A DNA stretch of 64,000 nucleotides from Dromiciops gliroides (Eukaryota; Chordata; Mammalia; Microbiotheria; Microbiotheriidae). The position numbers were made by a program, and so were the translations under genes. The notes under the pieces are model-generated. The model had not been told where the DNA came from. It worked only from the letters and a program-made list of their open reading frames with translations, and made no database searches. The DNA lies in the NCBI RefSeq assembly GCF_019393635.1, contig NC_057861.1, positions 457,554,330 to 457,618,329 on the forward strand, read 5' to 3'. Shown here piece after piece: positions 33,186 through 44,329 of this stretch (the stretch's first letter is position 1; each line of letters begins with the position of its first letter).

Positions 33186-33304
33186 GCTAATGAATGGGCA
33201 GTGGAGCTTCTCTCTAATGGTTAGTAGAGTGAGCCAAAGGATATTTAGAGCTGGAAGGAACTACTGAGGACATCAAGGAAAATGGTCCATAGAAACAAAA
33301 TAAC

Positions 33305-33385
33305 TTTTTTCACTGTCAATAGCACAAATTGGGATTTAAACTCAGGTCCCCTGACTCCAAAACCAGTGCTTTTCTTCTACTCCAT
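33305..33385 (-). mobile_element. MIR-like fragment, antisense
   Basis: GGGATTTAAACTCAGGTCCC and CTGACTCCAAAACCAGTGC match the tRNA-like part of a reverse-oriented MIR/CORE SINE. Confidence 0.55.
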
Positions 33386-33389
33386 GCTC

Positions 33390-33946
33390 ACTACCTTAAC
33401 ATTTTGCATTTTTCTTTTACTCATACTTCACAGACCTCTTATATAGGCATTCCCTCCAGACACAAAGACCATAATCTCTCTTGGAATGTTCTTGTAACTG
33501 AAAAGTTCATCACCCTGAAGCCAATCTTATGAACTTCTCCACATAAACAGGTTAATGTCAGAGATGCAGTCCATCACTATGCCTGTACTTAGGAAGGGCA
33601 TCTATTCAGTGATTTGTATTATGGGAATTTGTTCAGTCTCTTTTATGGAGGAAGCCAGTTATAATCCAACGATGGCCAGAAAAGTGTTACTTTTATAAAG
33701 AGAGTTACAGAAAGAATTGAGTACTCACCACAGTGCATTGATTTACTAGAAATAAGTTTTAAGTTATTTAAATTACCAAACGAATGAAGCACTTTTGCGT
33801 TATAATCATCCTGGCTTTCTGAATCCTAATCCATTAACTTCCTTCAGATCTCACCTCCTCTATAAAGTCTGGAGTGCAATGAAAACGTTCTTTTCCAGAA
33901 GTACAACCTCTACACTTCTGGTTTCCAAATGTTAAGATTCACATTT

Positions 33947-33950
<4 letters not shown>
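33390..33950. other. no recognised feature
   Basis: Non-coding AT-rich DNA left of the CA repeat and CpG island. No repeat or exon assigned. Confidence 0.4.

Positions 33951-34004
<54 letters not shown>
33951..34004 (+). repeat. (CA)n microsatellite
   Basis: 27 perfect CA units, just left of the CpG island. Likely polymorphic in length. Confidence 0.97.
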
Positions 34005-34005
<1 letters not shown>

Positions 34006-34738
34006 CCCGAAAAATTATACAGATTCCCTTGCTTTATTAGGACGTACACTGAAGAATAAAAGCCATTTCTTATAAAGAACTGAAAGTGCTGCCAGAACAC
34101 CGGGGGCCTAAATCAGAAATGGACCCCAATATCCTCCTGCTCAGGTAGACTCAAAACTCATGCTGACATTAGCCAGCACCCCTAAATGCCCCAGTGGCAC
34201 CCAACCCGACAGGGGGGCGCTCCTCTTGGTAAGCGTGGACACCTCCACCAGGCCAGATGGAGTGAAGATGCAGAGACCCCAGAGGACCAAGGTGTCCGCT
34301 GTGTCTGGATGTCTGCAAAACCCGAGAGAAGGATATTGAAGACCGGAAATGGGGGGTGGGGAGAAGGGGATCCTAGTAGCGCTTCTGGGCACACGAGGTC
34401 AGTGAAGAGGGCGTGACAGGTGGGGTCCGGGTGTCTCAGGGCTACGGACTCCACCAGGATTGACACTTGGCTGGGAGCGGGGTGGGGACGGAGAAGGGGG
34501 AAGGAGAACTTCCTATCAATCTCGTGAAAAAGGGAGCGGGAAGATCCTTACATAATAGCTAGAGATGTGCATCTTAGCACAGTGACTTAGCACGTCGTAG
34601 GCGCCTAATTAATGCTCGCTGACTTAGGGTCTTCGGATCGAGCATGCCACAACCCTGCAGTCCAGTCCCAACCAAAGGAATCAACGCTCAAGAGGACAAG
34701 ACCGCAGGGGAAAGCGCAGGTAAACACCAATCACTTAC

Positions 34739-34865
34739 CCTCCTGACCCTCCCCAGCCCCGGGGTCCAGGAGCAGCTATCTCCTCCTTAGCGACTACGCG
34801 GGAGCGTCACTGACAACCACCCGGAAGTCTCCGCAACCATTTCCGGGGTCACGCCCGAGAGGCGG
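34739..34865 (-). other. candidate first exon, leftward transcript
   Basis: On the minus strand the exon would end at 34,739 with CAGGAGG before the donor GTAAGTGA (34,738-34,731), a near-consensus site. The 5' limit is set only by the island core and is uncertain. The exon holds an ATG in GAAATGGTTGCGG whose frame closes after 17 codons, so it is probably 5'UTR with a short upstream frame. An acceptor-like pyrimidine tract ending in CAG before 34,470 on the same strand could start a second exon, but it lacks a good donor. The evidence is splice signals and composition only. Confidence 0.45.
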
Positions 34866-34988
34866 GAAATCCTTCCCTAGACTTCCAAAACCAGAGGACC
34901 TTCTTGTAGCTGCTTCTGCTTCTGCTTCTGTTTCAGTTTCCCGAAGTTCCTCTCTGGAAGCTCAGCTTTGATAGCCAGACTGGGAAAG
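34865..34988 (+). other. candidate first exon, rightward transcript
   Basis: The plus strand carries a GCTTCT-type hexamer repeat at about 34,911-34,936, then sequence ending CTGGGAAAG before the donor GTAATGGG at 34,989. No ATG-initiated frame of note lies inside, so it would be a 5'UTR exon. Another plus-strand donor-like site, CAGGTAAAC, at 34,720 could be an alternative. The 5' limit is uncertain. Confidence 0.42.
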
Positions 34989-35560
34989 GTAATGGGCGTC
35001 TCCTGAAAAGTATCTACCTAGTTTTTTCGAGCAGTGTTTACGCCCCCTGGAGGTTCGGCGACCCCCTCTTTAGCTACAACGTAAGGAAATTTCCTCCCCT
35101 TTCACGGGAATGGTAGTTCCCGTATTTCCATGCCTTCCGTCCCGGGCCCCCCTGAGTTGGTAGGACCCAGCTCTAGTCCCCGCCCCCGCGCTCCCGGGAT
35201 GTGGATGCTCGGCATGAATGTTCCGGGATGCGCTACAGCCCTCCCTCCCCCTCCGCTGGGACCCAAGGCCACTCCTCCTGGTGTTTGCGGGGCGCCTCCC
35301 GGGAGCCTCCAGCCTGAAAGAAGATTTCATCAGTCCTTCTAAAGCTCCATCTTGGAAGGCTGCCCAGCCTTCAGGTGCTAAGACTGTACTATTTCTAACC
35401 CCATTTTTTCCTCTCCCGGGGGAAAAAAGTGTGAAATCTTGCAAAACGCTAGGAAAGAAGTGTGAACCCTTTGCAATCCGCAGGGATGCTGTCCCCGCCC
35501 TGCGAGCCGTACTGTGTTGTGGGGGTGGGGTCACCCCATCCAGAGCTCCTGAACTAGCCG

Positions 35561-35950
35561 ATAAACGTCTATGTTGGTGCTTCCCCCGGCATCCCTGTAA
35601 TTTACCTGCCTGCAGGCTAGGGCTTGGATCATATTTCCTGGTGCGGTCTTTTACCTCCCTAAGATTTGTATTCCGGGTTGGCAGAAGTTTAGTTAGCTTA
35701 ACGTACTTTACTGTGGTGTCGGGCAATCGGGTCTATTGGAAGTTAGCTTTTGAGGCAGTAAGTTCCCCTTACTGATGAATGGCCATTCTGTAAAATAGCT
35801 CTGTTTTTCTTTTTAAAAAAGTTGAAAAAAAAAACCTTATATTGCCCGAGAGCTATGAGTGTACCACATAGGTGTCCCCTTGCGTTGTATTTTCAGACGT
35901 GTATTTGAAAGCAATCCTTATCGATTTAGGAAAAGTTGCTGGCAATTACT
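35561..35950. other. island shoulder, no recognised gene
   Basis: CpG density falls away here. The open frames extending from the island (35,070-35,726 minus; 35,218-35,775 plus) overlap each other and show no domain. I treat both as chance frames in GC-rich DNA. Confidence 0.5.
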
Positions 35951-35954
35951 GGTT

Positions 35955-36075
35955 TTTCCAATCCAATAAACATTTATTGAGCAGCTGCTATGTGCTAGGC
36001 ACTGTGATAAGCACTGGGCTTAATAAAAAGGCAGTCCCTGCTCCCAGGGAGCTTACAGTCTAATTGGGGGAGACA
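35955..36075 (-). mobile_element. L2 3' end, antisense
   Basis: Reads ATAAACATTTATTGAGCAGC, TATGTGCTAGGCACTGTGAT and CCAGGGAGCTTACAGTCTAA, the reverse complement of the L2 3' terminus. Confidence 0.8.
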
Positions 36076-37805
36076 ATACACAAAAGGATGGAGTAAAGGG
36101 GGCAGGCTCATTTTGTTCCGTGGCTGCCATAATGGATAGCTGCATAGTCACTGTTGGTTTTAGTCAAGAAACACTCAACTCAGTGTCAGGCAACTTTATA
36201 AATGTCTAATTGCTTATCTGCATCATTAGAGGGAAAGGAATTTTCACGCCTGGAGTTCCCTACTTGACCGAAAAACATAGATTTAGACAGCCTCTCTGTT
36301 CTCCCTTCAGCCCCCACCCCCACCCTCCTGCAAAATAACAACAACAAAAACCCTAACGAATATTTTGTTGTAGGGGAAGGAGGGAGAGTGAAGAAAATTT
36401 GATAACTTTCTTAGTGAACTCATAGTTGCGCCTCGGTACTTATTCAAGCCTTATTATAAATATTTGTAATGTGCTTAAGCAAGTAAGTTTAATTGATGTG
36501 TTTTCTGAATCCTTGTATTCCTATACTTTGTCTGGTTTTCCATGATCTTCAAAAAACCGGATCTTGTGGAGAAAGCATCAAGCAGAATCATTCAAAGTTT
36601 GGGCTTTTTAGCAAACTAAATCCAAATTTTCTTATATTTTTGAATTACCTTCTATACCTTTTAGCTTAATTTTAACATCCTCTTAGTCTTTGAGGAAATT
36701 TTATTATTCTAAAGAGGTCTTGCCAGAAAACACAAAAGGATAGAAACTTTTGTAAAATAAGTTATACTGTGCTTGCCTTGCCAATTTATTTTACTTGATA
36801 GTGGGTTGCAAGTAAATGTTTTACTCTTTATAATAAAGGAGAAAACCTTCGTGAAACAGGCTTGACAATGTTGTATAAATTAAACTCATTTCATTGAACA
36901 TACAGTCAACACATTTACTGTGAAATTGTTTCTTTTAACATGAAAAAGAATTTCTGTATGTTTGGGGGGTTTATTCCTTTGTATTATTTTTCTGAAATTA
37001 ACTAATTCAAAACATTAGTAATCTTAGCTTTATAATAGTAGGGTTGACAAATGTTGAACTAAATAGTGACCCATTTACAAACAGATCCCATTTCATGCAA
37101 GCTGACTTTAAATAAGGTCATTTGAAAAATGATTACTGAATATAATTTAACTGTGTTGCAAATTGTTACACTGAATTCTCAATCCATCTTAAAAAACTAT
37201 TAAGGGAGGAGTATGGAGCCTTTTATTATTAATAATAGTAATATTAACTATCAAGGATGAGGATCAATTACTAATAAGAAAAAAGTACCCAAGGCCCACA
37301 AGAAATTTCAAAAAACATATTACTTATCTTAATGGGTTTGGTACTTCCCTACAGCAAATTAAATATGTGGTATAGTAGAAAGAGTCTAGTCAGCCACACA
37401 AGAGAACTGTTTTGGGTTGAATGAAAGGAAAAAGAGATCCGGGATTTGAGGCAAAGTAGAAAAATGTGAGACTATATGCCTAGAAAGAAAGGAGAGAGAA
37501 CATCAGAAGGAAAAGAAATAGATGGAAGAACTTCCAACCAGTCCCCCACTTAGTCGTCTCGGTGTTAACAAGCTCTTAACTCCTCACTTCACCTCCACCC
37601 CCGGCCAGCACAATTACACAATTTATTCTGTAGTTGAAGTAGACTCCTTTAACTCGACCAGAGTTAATCCTCATCCCCATCCCAGATTGCCTCTTTGCTA
37701 ACATCTACAGTTTAGCAGCCCAGCAGCCTCCCAACTTTGGTCTAGCCCACTTTGGGTTGTGTCCAACACAACCAGTGCCATGCTCCACGAACTAGTTCCC
37801 TTTGT
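36076..37805. other. unique-looking intronic/intergenic DNA
   Basis: About 1.7 kb next to the CpG island with almost no recognisable repeat. It is AT-rich apart from 37,540-37,780. No exon is supported. The low repeat load suits the proximal intron of the rightward transcript. Confidence 0.45.
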
Positions 37806-37809
37806 TTTT

Positions 37810-37995
37810 ATATGACCACAGATTTAGACCTGAAAGGGTCTTAAGAGGCTTTCTGATCCACGCCCCCCCCCCCTTTTTTAACAGATGAGGAAACTGAAGC
37901 CTTTTGAGGCCCAGATATTTGCCCAAATTAAACCCAGGTTCTCTGACTTCAAATCCAGAATTCTGCAGCTGTCCAATCTACAACCAAAATTCTGC
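37810..37995 (-). mobile_element. MIR fragment, antisense
   Basis: TTTTAACAGATGAGGAAACTG and later CCCAGGTTCTCTGACTTC are the reverse-oriented MIR core and tRNA-like part. A C-run (about 37,863-37,872) interrupts it. Confidence 0.7.
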
Positions 37996-39628
37996 TTACT
38001 GACTACCTAAAATACCAAGACACTTCTTTGTAGGTTTTCAGGACCTGAATACTACCTGAAAAACCTCAGATATCAGTTGTTTGTGGTAATCATAACTTTA
38101 GAGTTTTTAAGCTGGGGTCTGTCGATTTGTTTTAATATTTGGCTAACTATTTCAATATAATTAGTTTCTTTTGTAATACTACGTGTTTTACTTTATGCAT
38201 TTAAAAAATATCATTCTGAAGAGGCTTCATCAGACTGCCAGGAACTCCTGCTTCAGAGAGTCAGTATAAAGAATTGACAGGAATCCAAAGGCTAGAAAAC
38301 TTTCTGAATGAAATTAAGGTCAGAACTCAACCTTAGAGTTAAGATTCCTTAACTTTGTTATAAGGCCTAATGCTGTATTCTAAATTGTATATTAATTTAT
38401 ACTTCTATGACATGTATATTTTACCTTGTAAAAACAGTTTAAAATACTACAGGGAGCTAACACTTTTTAAAAGATGGCAGTTTTGGAGTTGAATTTAATT
38501 TCCATACCATATTGAGTGTAATTATTAGCAATGGCCTTTTGAAATAAAATAGTCTTCTCTTGCATTTATATCAATTACATTCACTGCTTGGTATACAGTC
38601 CTTCCTTAAGGAAAGTCATGAACATCATTCTCAGGAGATTTCACATCAAAACACTTACTAGAATTATGTGTATTAAGAAGCTGAATTCTCAAATATAAAT
38701 GCACAGATTAACTTTTAAGGTCACCTTGATCTCTTGTGTTTCTTTTGAAAAGCACATATCTAATATATACTACCGTATAAGGCATTTTTGTGATGACAGT
38801 AATAACAGTGCTACACGTTTCTTTGGAGCTTTGTACTTTTTAAAGTGCTCTTTCACTTAGGTGGCCACCAGCTCTAAAGAAAAAATACGAGTAGTCTGTT
38901 TTTGTGTTCTTTGTCTTCCTAAATAACCTCATGCCTGCCTTTCCCTTCTCTATGAGAGAACTATAGCCATTAAATGTAGCCACCTGACTCCCTTTTCACT
39001 TCACCTGTGCTCTTGACCTTTCTTTGTAGCCCTGCTCAGCTAGCTGTCAAGTTTTATTTATCAAGCTTAGTTACATAAAGACACAATCACCAATTAAGAT
39101 TTTTTTTACCTGTTTGTTACAGGTACAAAGTACTTCATAAAATTTTTCAAATCATAGTTTTAGAATTTTCCAGTAAAAAATAACAAATTTAGTCTATTGG
39201 GGTGGGGGGGTGTCTGTCTTTAAATGCAGCCTCCCACGTGGCCAGTATTGGAAATAGAGAGAGAAAAGAGAGACTTGTCTTTTCTGAAGACTTTTTGAAA
39301 AGTGTTACTTTTTTTACAATCTTTTCTCCCTGATTTATTAGACCACAGGGGGGGGAAACATAAAACAAAACAAATGCTTGGAAGCACCTGCCAGCATGGA
39401 TTAGCACAAAACACAGATAAGAAAGCACAGATTTTCCCAACTGTATAATGTCGCTTTCTTATATGAAGCAAGGAATCCCACCATTCCTAAACTTAGTTCT
39501 GTCATCCACAAAATGAACACACAGAACATTTAACAAGATTTGGCATACCTGATAACTTAACTGTCTCCTTTATTGAATATACAACTTATGACAGTTCTGT
39601 GACTGACATCCTGCTGTCAGCTTAAAAT
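37996..39628. other. unique-looking DNA
   Basis: Low-GC sequence with few visible repeats, short homopolymers, and no exon with paired splice sites. Confidence 0.45.
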
Positions 39629-39639
39629 TAATTCTTCTG

Positions 39640-39782
39640 GGTGCAGTAGATAAAGCACGGGCCATAGATTCAGGAAAACCTGAGTTCAAATCCGGCCTCA
39701 GACACTTAACACTCACTAGTTGTGAGAACCCTGGGCAAGTCACTTAATCCTCATTGTCCTGCAAAAAACAACAAACAAAAAA
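39640..39782 (+). mobile_element. tRNA-derived marsupial SINE, 5'-truncated
   Basis: Lacks the first bases of the head, starting GGTGCAGTAGATAAAGC. An 11-bp TSD, TAATTCTTCTG, lies at 39,629-39,639 and 39,783-39,793. Confidence 0.92.
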
Positions 39783-39924
39783 TAATTCTTCTGTTTACTA
39801 TTGGTATTAATGTTTTTATAATCTTATCAATAATAAAATGTAATTTAGTAGCAGTATAAAATTGTTGTAGTCTAATTTGCCATTTGGGTTCACCTATTTA
39901 AAATATACTTTGTGTAATTGAGCA

Positions 39925-39992
39925 TATATATGTGTGTGTTGTGTATTTACACATGTATGTGTGTATATTTATGTATACATATATATATTTTT
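39925..39992. repeat. TA/TG-rich simple repeat
   Basis: Imperfect alternation of ATATAT, GTGTGT and GTATAT over about 65 bases. Confidence 0.8.
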
Positions 39993-40047
39993 AAAACAGA
40001 CACAATTTAGCAAAGTTTTCCTGTTCTCTTTTTTTCTATTTAAATTT

Positions 40048-40207
40048 TTGTTGTTGTTGTTTTCTTTTTTTTGGTGTGGCGATTGGGGTTAAGTGACTTG
40101 CCTAAGGTCACACAGCTAGTAAGTGTTAAGTGTCTGAGGCCGGATTTGAACTCAGGTCCTCCTGACTTCAGGGCCAGTGCTCTATCCACTGTGCCACCTA
40201 GCTGCCC
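40048..40207 (-). mobile_element. tRNA-derived marsupial SINE
   Basis: Reverse-oriented full-length copy. A perfect 14-bp TSD, TTCTATTTAAATTT, lies at 40,034-40,047 and 40,208-40,221. Confidence 0.95.
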
Positions 40208-40424
40208 TTCTATTTAAATTTATTTAGAACACTTCTGGGTTCTCTGTTAAATCACATAAAAAAATAATTTTTGTAAGAGAAATGCCTATTTGACTTCTTA
40301 AAAGTTTTTTTTCCCCTAAAAATTTTTTCCTAAAGAAAGGAGTTTAATCCTGTAATCAAACTAAAAATAAATCAAGTTAATCCATACTAATTAATTTCCT
40401 TTTCAGGGGACGGCTTAAGACTTG

Positions 40425-41670
40425 GAGGCAGAGGATGGAGGACCAACCAGAAAGCCAATGTCACTGAATCGAAGAGCCCTTTGCAGGGAATAAGGTGTAA
40501 GAGGACTGAAAAGGTAGGAAGGGGTTGAGTTATGAAGGGCTTTAAAAGTGAATTTTCTATTTGATCATGGAGGTAATAGAGAACCACTGGAGTTTATTGA
40601 ATAGGGGATAATATGGTCAGATCTGAGCTTTAAGAAATCACTTTGACAGCTGAGTGGAGGATGGAAAGGAGTCAGTTACAGAGGTAATCAGTATAACTGG
40701 GACTAGAATTCAGCCTGCTAAAAAGTATAATTAAAGCTCTTTAGCACTGGACTGAGATAATTATGCATCTATGAACATGACACATAGGAGCAATATCGTG
40801 GAAAAAGCAATAAAGGAATAAAAAAAATATGTCTGAGTCCTGGCTTGAATAATTTTCATTTGCATGACTTTCCAGAATTCATGTAACTTTCTGAGAGCTT
40901 CAACCTCAGTATTTATAAAATGAGTTTGGGTTCTTTTATTATTGGAGTATTACGATACTGTAACATATCATATAAGGGCTCCACTTAGGCCACCAGCCTG
41001 TTAGAGACTTAAGGCAAGGAGACCAGCCAAAATGCTGTTGAGTAGTCCAGGCATCAGGTGATGAAAGCCTGCACTTGGATGGTAGTAGCAATGTCACAGT
41101 AGAGAAGGGGGCACATAATGGTAAAAATGACAGGACCTGACAGCTGATTGCTATGAGAAGTAGAGGATGATACAATGTTAGGAGCCTTGGTGATACTTGG
41201 TGGATGTAGTATTCTCAATAGTATAAGGGAAGTTAGAGGAAAGGTTTGGGGGAGGGGGAGATAATGAGTTCAGTTTTGGATATAATGAGTTTAAGATGCC
41301 TTTGGGAAGTTAGAGATGCAAATCTGGATTCAAAAGGTAAATTAGAGCTAAACAAGTAGATCTGAGAGTCATCTGTGTAGAGATGATAATTGAAACCAAG
41401 GGACCTGATGAGATCACCAGTTAAAATAGTACAAAAGGGAAGAGAAGAGGGTCCAGGGGGACTCTAAAGTTATCAGGTGTGACATGAATGAAGCTCCAGC
41501 AAAGGATAAACAGAGAGGACCAGGCAAAAGACTAACAGGAGAACCAACAGAGCCATATCTCAAAAACCTAGAGAGAAGCAAGATTTGAGAGTAATTGAGA
41601 GTGCAAAGAATGTAGAGAAGTCAAGAAGGGTGCAACATGATAAATTTTAGTGAATCTTTAGTTTCACTGA
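40425..41670 (-). mobile_element. L2 ORF fragment, antisense (about 1.2 kb)
   Basis: The plus strand shows GAAGGGCTTTAAAAGTG, GAGAACCACTGGAGTTTATT, GTCCAGGCATCAGGTGATG, GATAATGAGTTCAGTTTTGG and GGACCTGATGAGATCACCAG. These are complements of successive L2 reverse transcriptase blocks in the right order. It is the longest L2 remnant here and is non-coding through many stops. Confidence 0.72.
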
Positions 41671-41689
41671 TGTGTGTATTCCCCCTAAT

Positions 41690-41938
41690 GATTGTTTTCA
41701 TTGAGTCATGTCCAACTCTTCATGACCCCACTTGGGATTTTCTTGGCAAAATACTAGAGTAGTTCCTATTTCCTTTTTCAACTGATTTTTAAAGATGAGG
41801 AAACTGAGGCAAACAGTGTTAAGTGACTTGCCCAGGGTCACACAGCTAGTAAGTGTCTGAGACCAGATTTGAACTCAGGAAGATGAATGTTCCCAACTCT
41901 GGGTCTGGCGCTCTATCTACTGGACCACCAAGCTGCCA
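41690..41938 (-). mobile_element. long tRNA-head CORE-type SINE
   Basis: Reverse-oriented long family: TCATGTCCAACTCTTCATGA, GGATTTTCTTGGCAAAATAC, GAGGCAAACAGTGTTAAGTG and terminal CCACCAAGCTGCC. Confidence 0.85.
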
Positions 41939-42404
41939 TTGTGATGTTGAAGTTAATTTTCTTCACTCTCCTTATACTCCCATTCCTATTCATCTCAGTT
42001 GTACCCCTCCGTATTCCTATTTATGCCTTCTTCATTTTGTACTTTTTTCTCATTTTCATTAACTTTTGGAAACTTGACTTTCTCCAGAAGACACTGAGTT
42101 CCTGGCAAATGAGATTCTGATTTTTACTTAAAAGAACTCAAATTCCACCATCTGACTGCAACTTTCTGTATATTCAATCTCTTCCTATGTTTCATCTCTC
42201 CTAAACCTGTTTTTAAAGTTTTGTTGATGTATAGTATTTTGTTTTTACATTATAAACATTTACAGATTTTTCCCGTAGAATTCTCCCCACAATTTTATAT
42301 TTTAAAGCTATTTTTTCTCTATCCCACCCTCCAGCCCATTGAAAAAAACCTGTTAATTGCCCTCATCATGAACTCCAATCCGTGCACTCCTCAATACTTT
42401 CTCA
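41939..42404. other. no clear feature
   Basis: Pyrimidine-rich AT DNA. Parts near 42,215-42,320 resemble antisense LINE 3' sequence but are too diverged to call. Confidence 0.35.
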
Positions 42405-42560
42405 GACACATGTATAACCTATATTGAATTGCTTGCCTTCCCAAAGGAATGGGGGGAGAGAGGAAGGGAGAGAATTTAGAACTCAAAGTTTTAAAAAATA
42501 GATGTTAAAAATTGTTTTTATGTGTAATTGGGGAAAAAATAAAATAATAAATAAAAGAAG
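42405..42560 (+). mobile_element. L1 3' terminus
   Basis: Short dead-on-arrival copy: CATGTATAACCTATATTGAA, the G-rich GGGGGGAGAGAGGAAGG, then AATTTAGAACTCAAAG and terminal GTGTAATTGGGG with an A-rich tail. Confidence 0.8.
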
Positions 42561-42945
42561 ACTGGAAAGGTCAATAATTTCTCAGATCTTTGTCTAACTC
42601 TTCACTTTCCTTACATTTCAGTTTTGACCCTCTAGTTAACTAATTATATTCCACGCTCACCTCTGTTCTCTTTTAACTTTGGAAAGGGTAGTTTCTATTC
42701 AGATTAGAAGCCAAATTACAAAGGATGAAAGGAGAGAAAGTAGTGGCAACAAGTTAGCCTTTTTCTAGGAGTTTTCAACTTCTAGGAGTTTGGCTAAGAA
42801 AGTAAAAATATAATAATAATAATAATAGTAAAGGATAATAATAGCTCAAGGGGGATGGTAGAATCTGGGGCCAGTGAAGCTTGGTTTAAGATTAGGGAGG
42901 CTTGAGCATATCTGAAGGCAATAAGAGAGCAAGCAGTAGATAGAT
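42561..42945. other. no recognised feature
   Basis: Non-coding, with a short (AAT)n run near 42,808-42,830. Confidence 0.45.
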
Positions 42946-42959
42946 GAAAGGGATAGGCA

Positions 42960-43110
42960 GGGGCAGCTAGATGGCGCATTGGATAGAGCACCGACCCTGG
43001 AGTCAGGAGGACCTGAGTTCAAATCCAGCCTCAGACACTTAACACCTACTGGCTGTGTGACCCTGGGCAAGTCACTTAACCCCAATTGCCTCACCAAAAA
43101 AAAAAAAAAA
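42960..43110 (+). mobile_element. tRNA-derived marsupial SINE
   Basis: Near-consensus copy. A perfect 14-bp TSD, GAAAGGGATAGGCA, lies at 42,946-42,959 and 43,111-43,124. Confidence 0.95.
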
Positions 43111-43179
43111 GAAAGGGATAGGCACAGAGAGAGGGGTTAGTGTTGGCAAGGAGTAGTCTTATAGTCAGAGAGTAGGGAT

Positions 43180-43900
43180 TACAGTCACCTTGTGTTTGAC
43201 AAATGTAAAGATTTAAGCTTTGGGGATAAGAATTCACTATTTGATAAAAAATCTGACACCATATACTAAGATAAGGTTAAAATGGATACATGACCTAGAT
43301 ATAAAGGGAGATATCATACATTAATTAGAATAACATGGGGCAGCTAGGTGGCACAGTGGATAGAGCACTGGCCCTGGATTCAGGAGGACCTGAGTTCAAA
43401 TCCTGCCTCAGACACTTAACACTTACTAGCTGTGTGACCCTGGGCAAGTCAACCCCAATTGCCTCAACCAAAAAAAAAAAAAAAAGAATAACATGGAACA
43501 TATTACCTATCAGACATGAATAGGAGAAGAATTTATGAATAAAGGAGAGCATTATGAGATGTAAAATGGATAAATGATAACATTAAATTTTAAAAAGATT
43601 TTGTACAAATGAAAGCAATGTAGTCAAGATTTAAATTAAAAATTGGGGAAAATTTTTTATAAAATAGTTTCTTGGATAAAGGTCTCATACTTCAAATATA
43701 TAGAGAACTTTGTCAAATTCATAATAATATGAGTCATTTCCCAATTAATAAATGGTCAAAGAGTATGAAGAAGCAGTTTTCCAATGGAGAAACCAAAGTT
43801 ATATAGAGTTACATGAAAAAATGCTTTAAGTCATTATTGATTAGAGTAATACAAATTAGAAAAGCTTTGAGATATTGGACTGAAATCATATTGAGATATT
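43180..43900 (+). pseudogene. L1 ORF2 fragment (C-terminal third)
   Basis: Matches the same ORF2 region as 2,450-3,000: GACAAATGTAAAGATTTAAGC, then AAGGTTAAAATGGATACATGACC, TAAAGGGAGATATCATACA and the CAGTTTTCCAATGGAGAAACC region. Stops and indels throughout. A younger SINE at 43,339-43,484 splits it. Both ends are truncated. Confidence 0.8.
43339..43484 (+). mobile_element. tRNA-derived marsupial SINE in L1
   Basis: Copy lacking a few bases of the CACTTAACC block. A perfect 12-bp TSD, AGAATAACATGG, lies at 43,327-43,338 and 43,485-43,496, inside L1 ORF2. Confidence 0.95.
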
Positions 43901-43904
43901 TTAT

Positions 43905-44025
43905 TACCACTCTCCCTTAAAATATAAGCTCCATGATGGTTTCATTCTTGTCTGCATCTTTAGCATCTAGCATAATACCTTGTATATTTTAGGCACTTAA
44001 TAGACGTTTGTTGAATTTAGCGTAA
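43905..44025 (+). mobile_element. L2 3' end
   Basis: ATATAAGCTCCATGATGG, CTAGCATAATACCTTGTA and GGCACTTAATAGACGTTTG make the L2 3' terminus. Confidence 0.78.
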
Positions 44026-44329
44026 GTTAGTACAATATTTTCCTCAAAGACTTTTTTCCTACATCTATAGATAATAGTAAGGTGGTTTGGGTTGCTTATG
44101 TAATTTTCCCAATGTTGAACCATTTTCATAAGCCTGATATAACTCTAATTTCATCATAGTGAATATTTTAAAAATATATTGCTGTATAAATTAGTGATAT
44201 TTTCTCAGATCTTAGGGATAGAGACTGAACCTTTCATTTCATTCTCATAAAAGGCATTTACTAGTTTGTATTTTTTCTCATATGTAGAGAATATTTTTTT
44301 CAATATTTGTTTTTATAAGATTTCTAATT

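Larger units (their letters stand above)
34180..35560. promoter_or_regulatory. CpG island, probable bidirectional promoter
   Basis: This is the only GC-rich, CpG-dense region of the window. The core at about 34,580-35,250 contains many CpGs, for example TAGCGACTACGCGGGAGCGT and CCGTCCCGGGCCCCC. An ETS-family-like site, ACCCGGAAGT, lies at 34,819-34,828, with a second CCGG-centred element, ATTTCCGGGG, at 34,840. There is no TATA box in the core, as usual for island promoters. Good splice donors lie on both sides, on opposite strands (minus strand at 34,738; plus strand at 34,989), which argues for divergent transcription. The two genes served are not identifiable from this window. Confidence 0.78.

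Noticed and set aside
34182..34466. Minus-strand frame left of the island, considered as a coding exon
   Set aside because: It begins at GTG, lacks a convincing donor, has no recognised domain, and two other frames are equally open in this GC-rich stretch. Only the upstream acceptor-like tract is suggestive.
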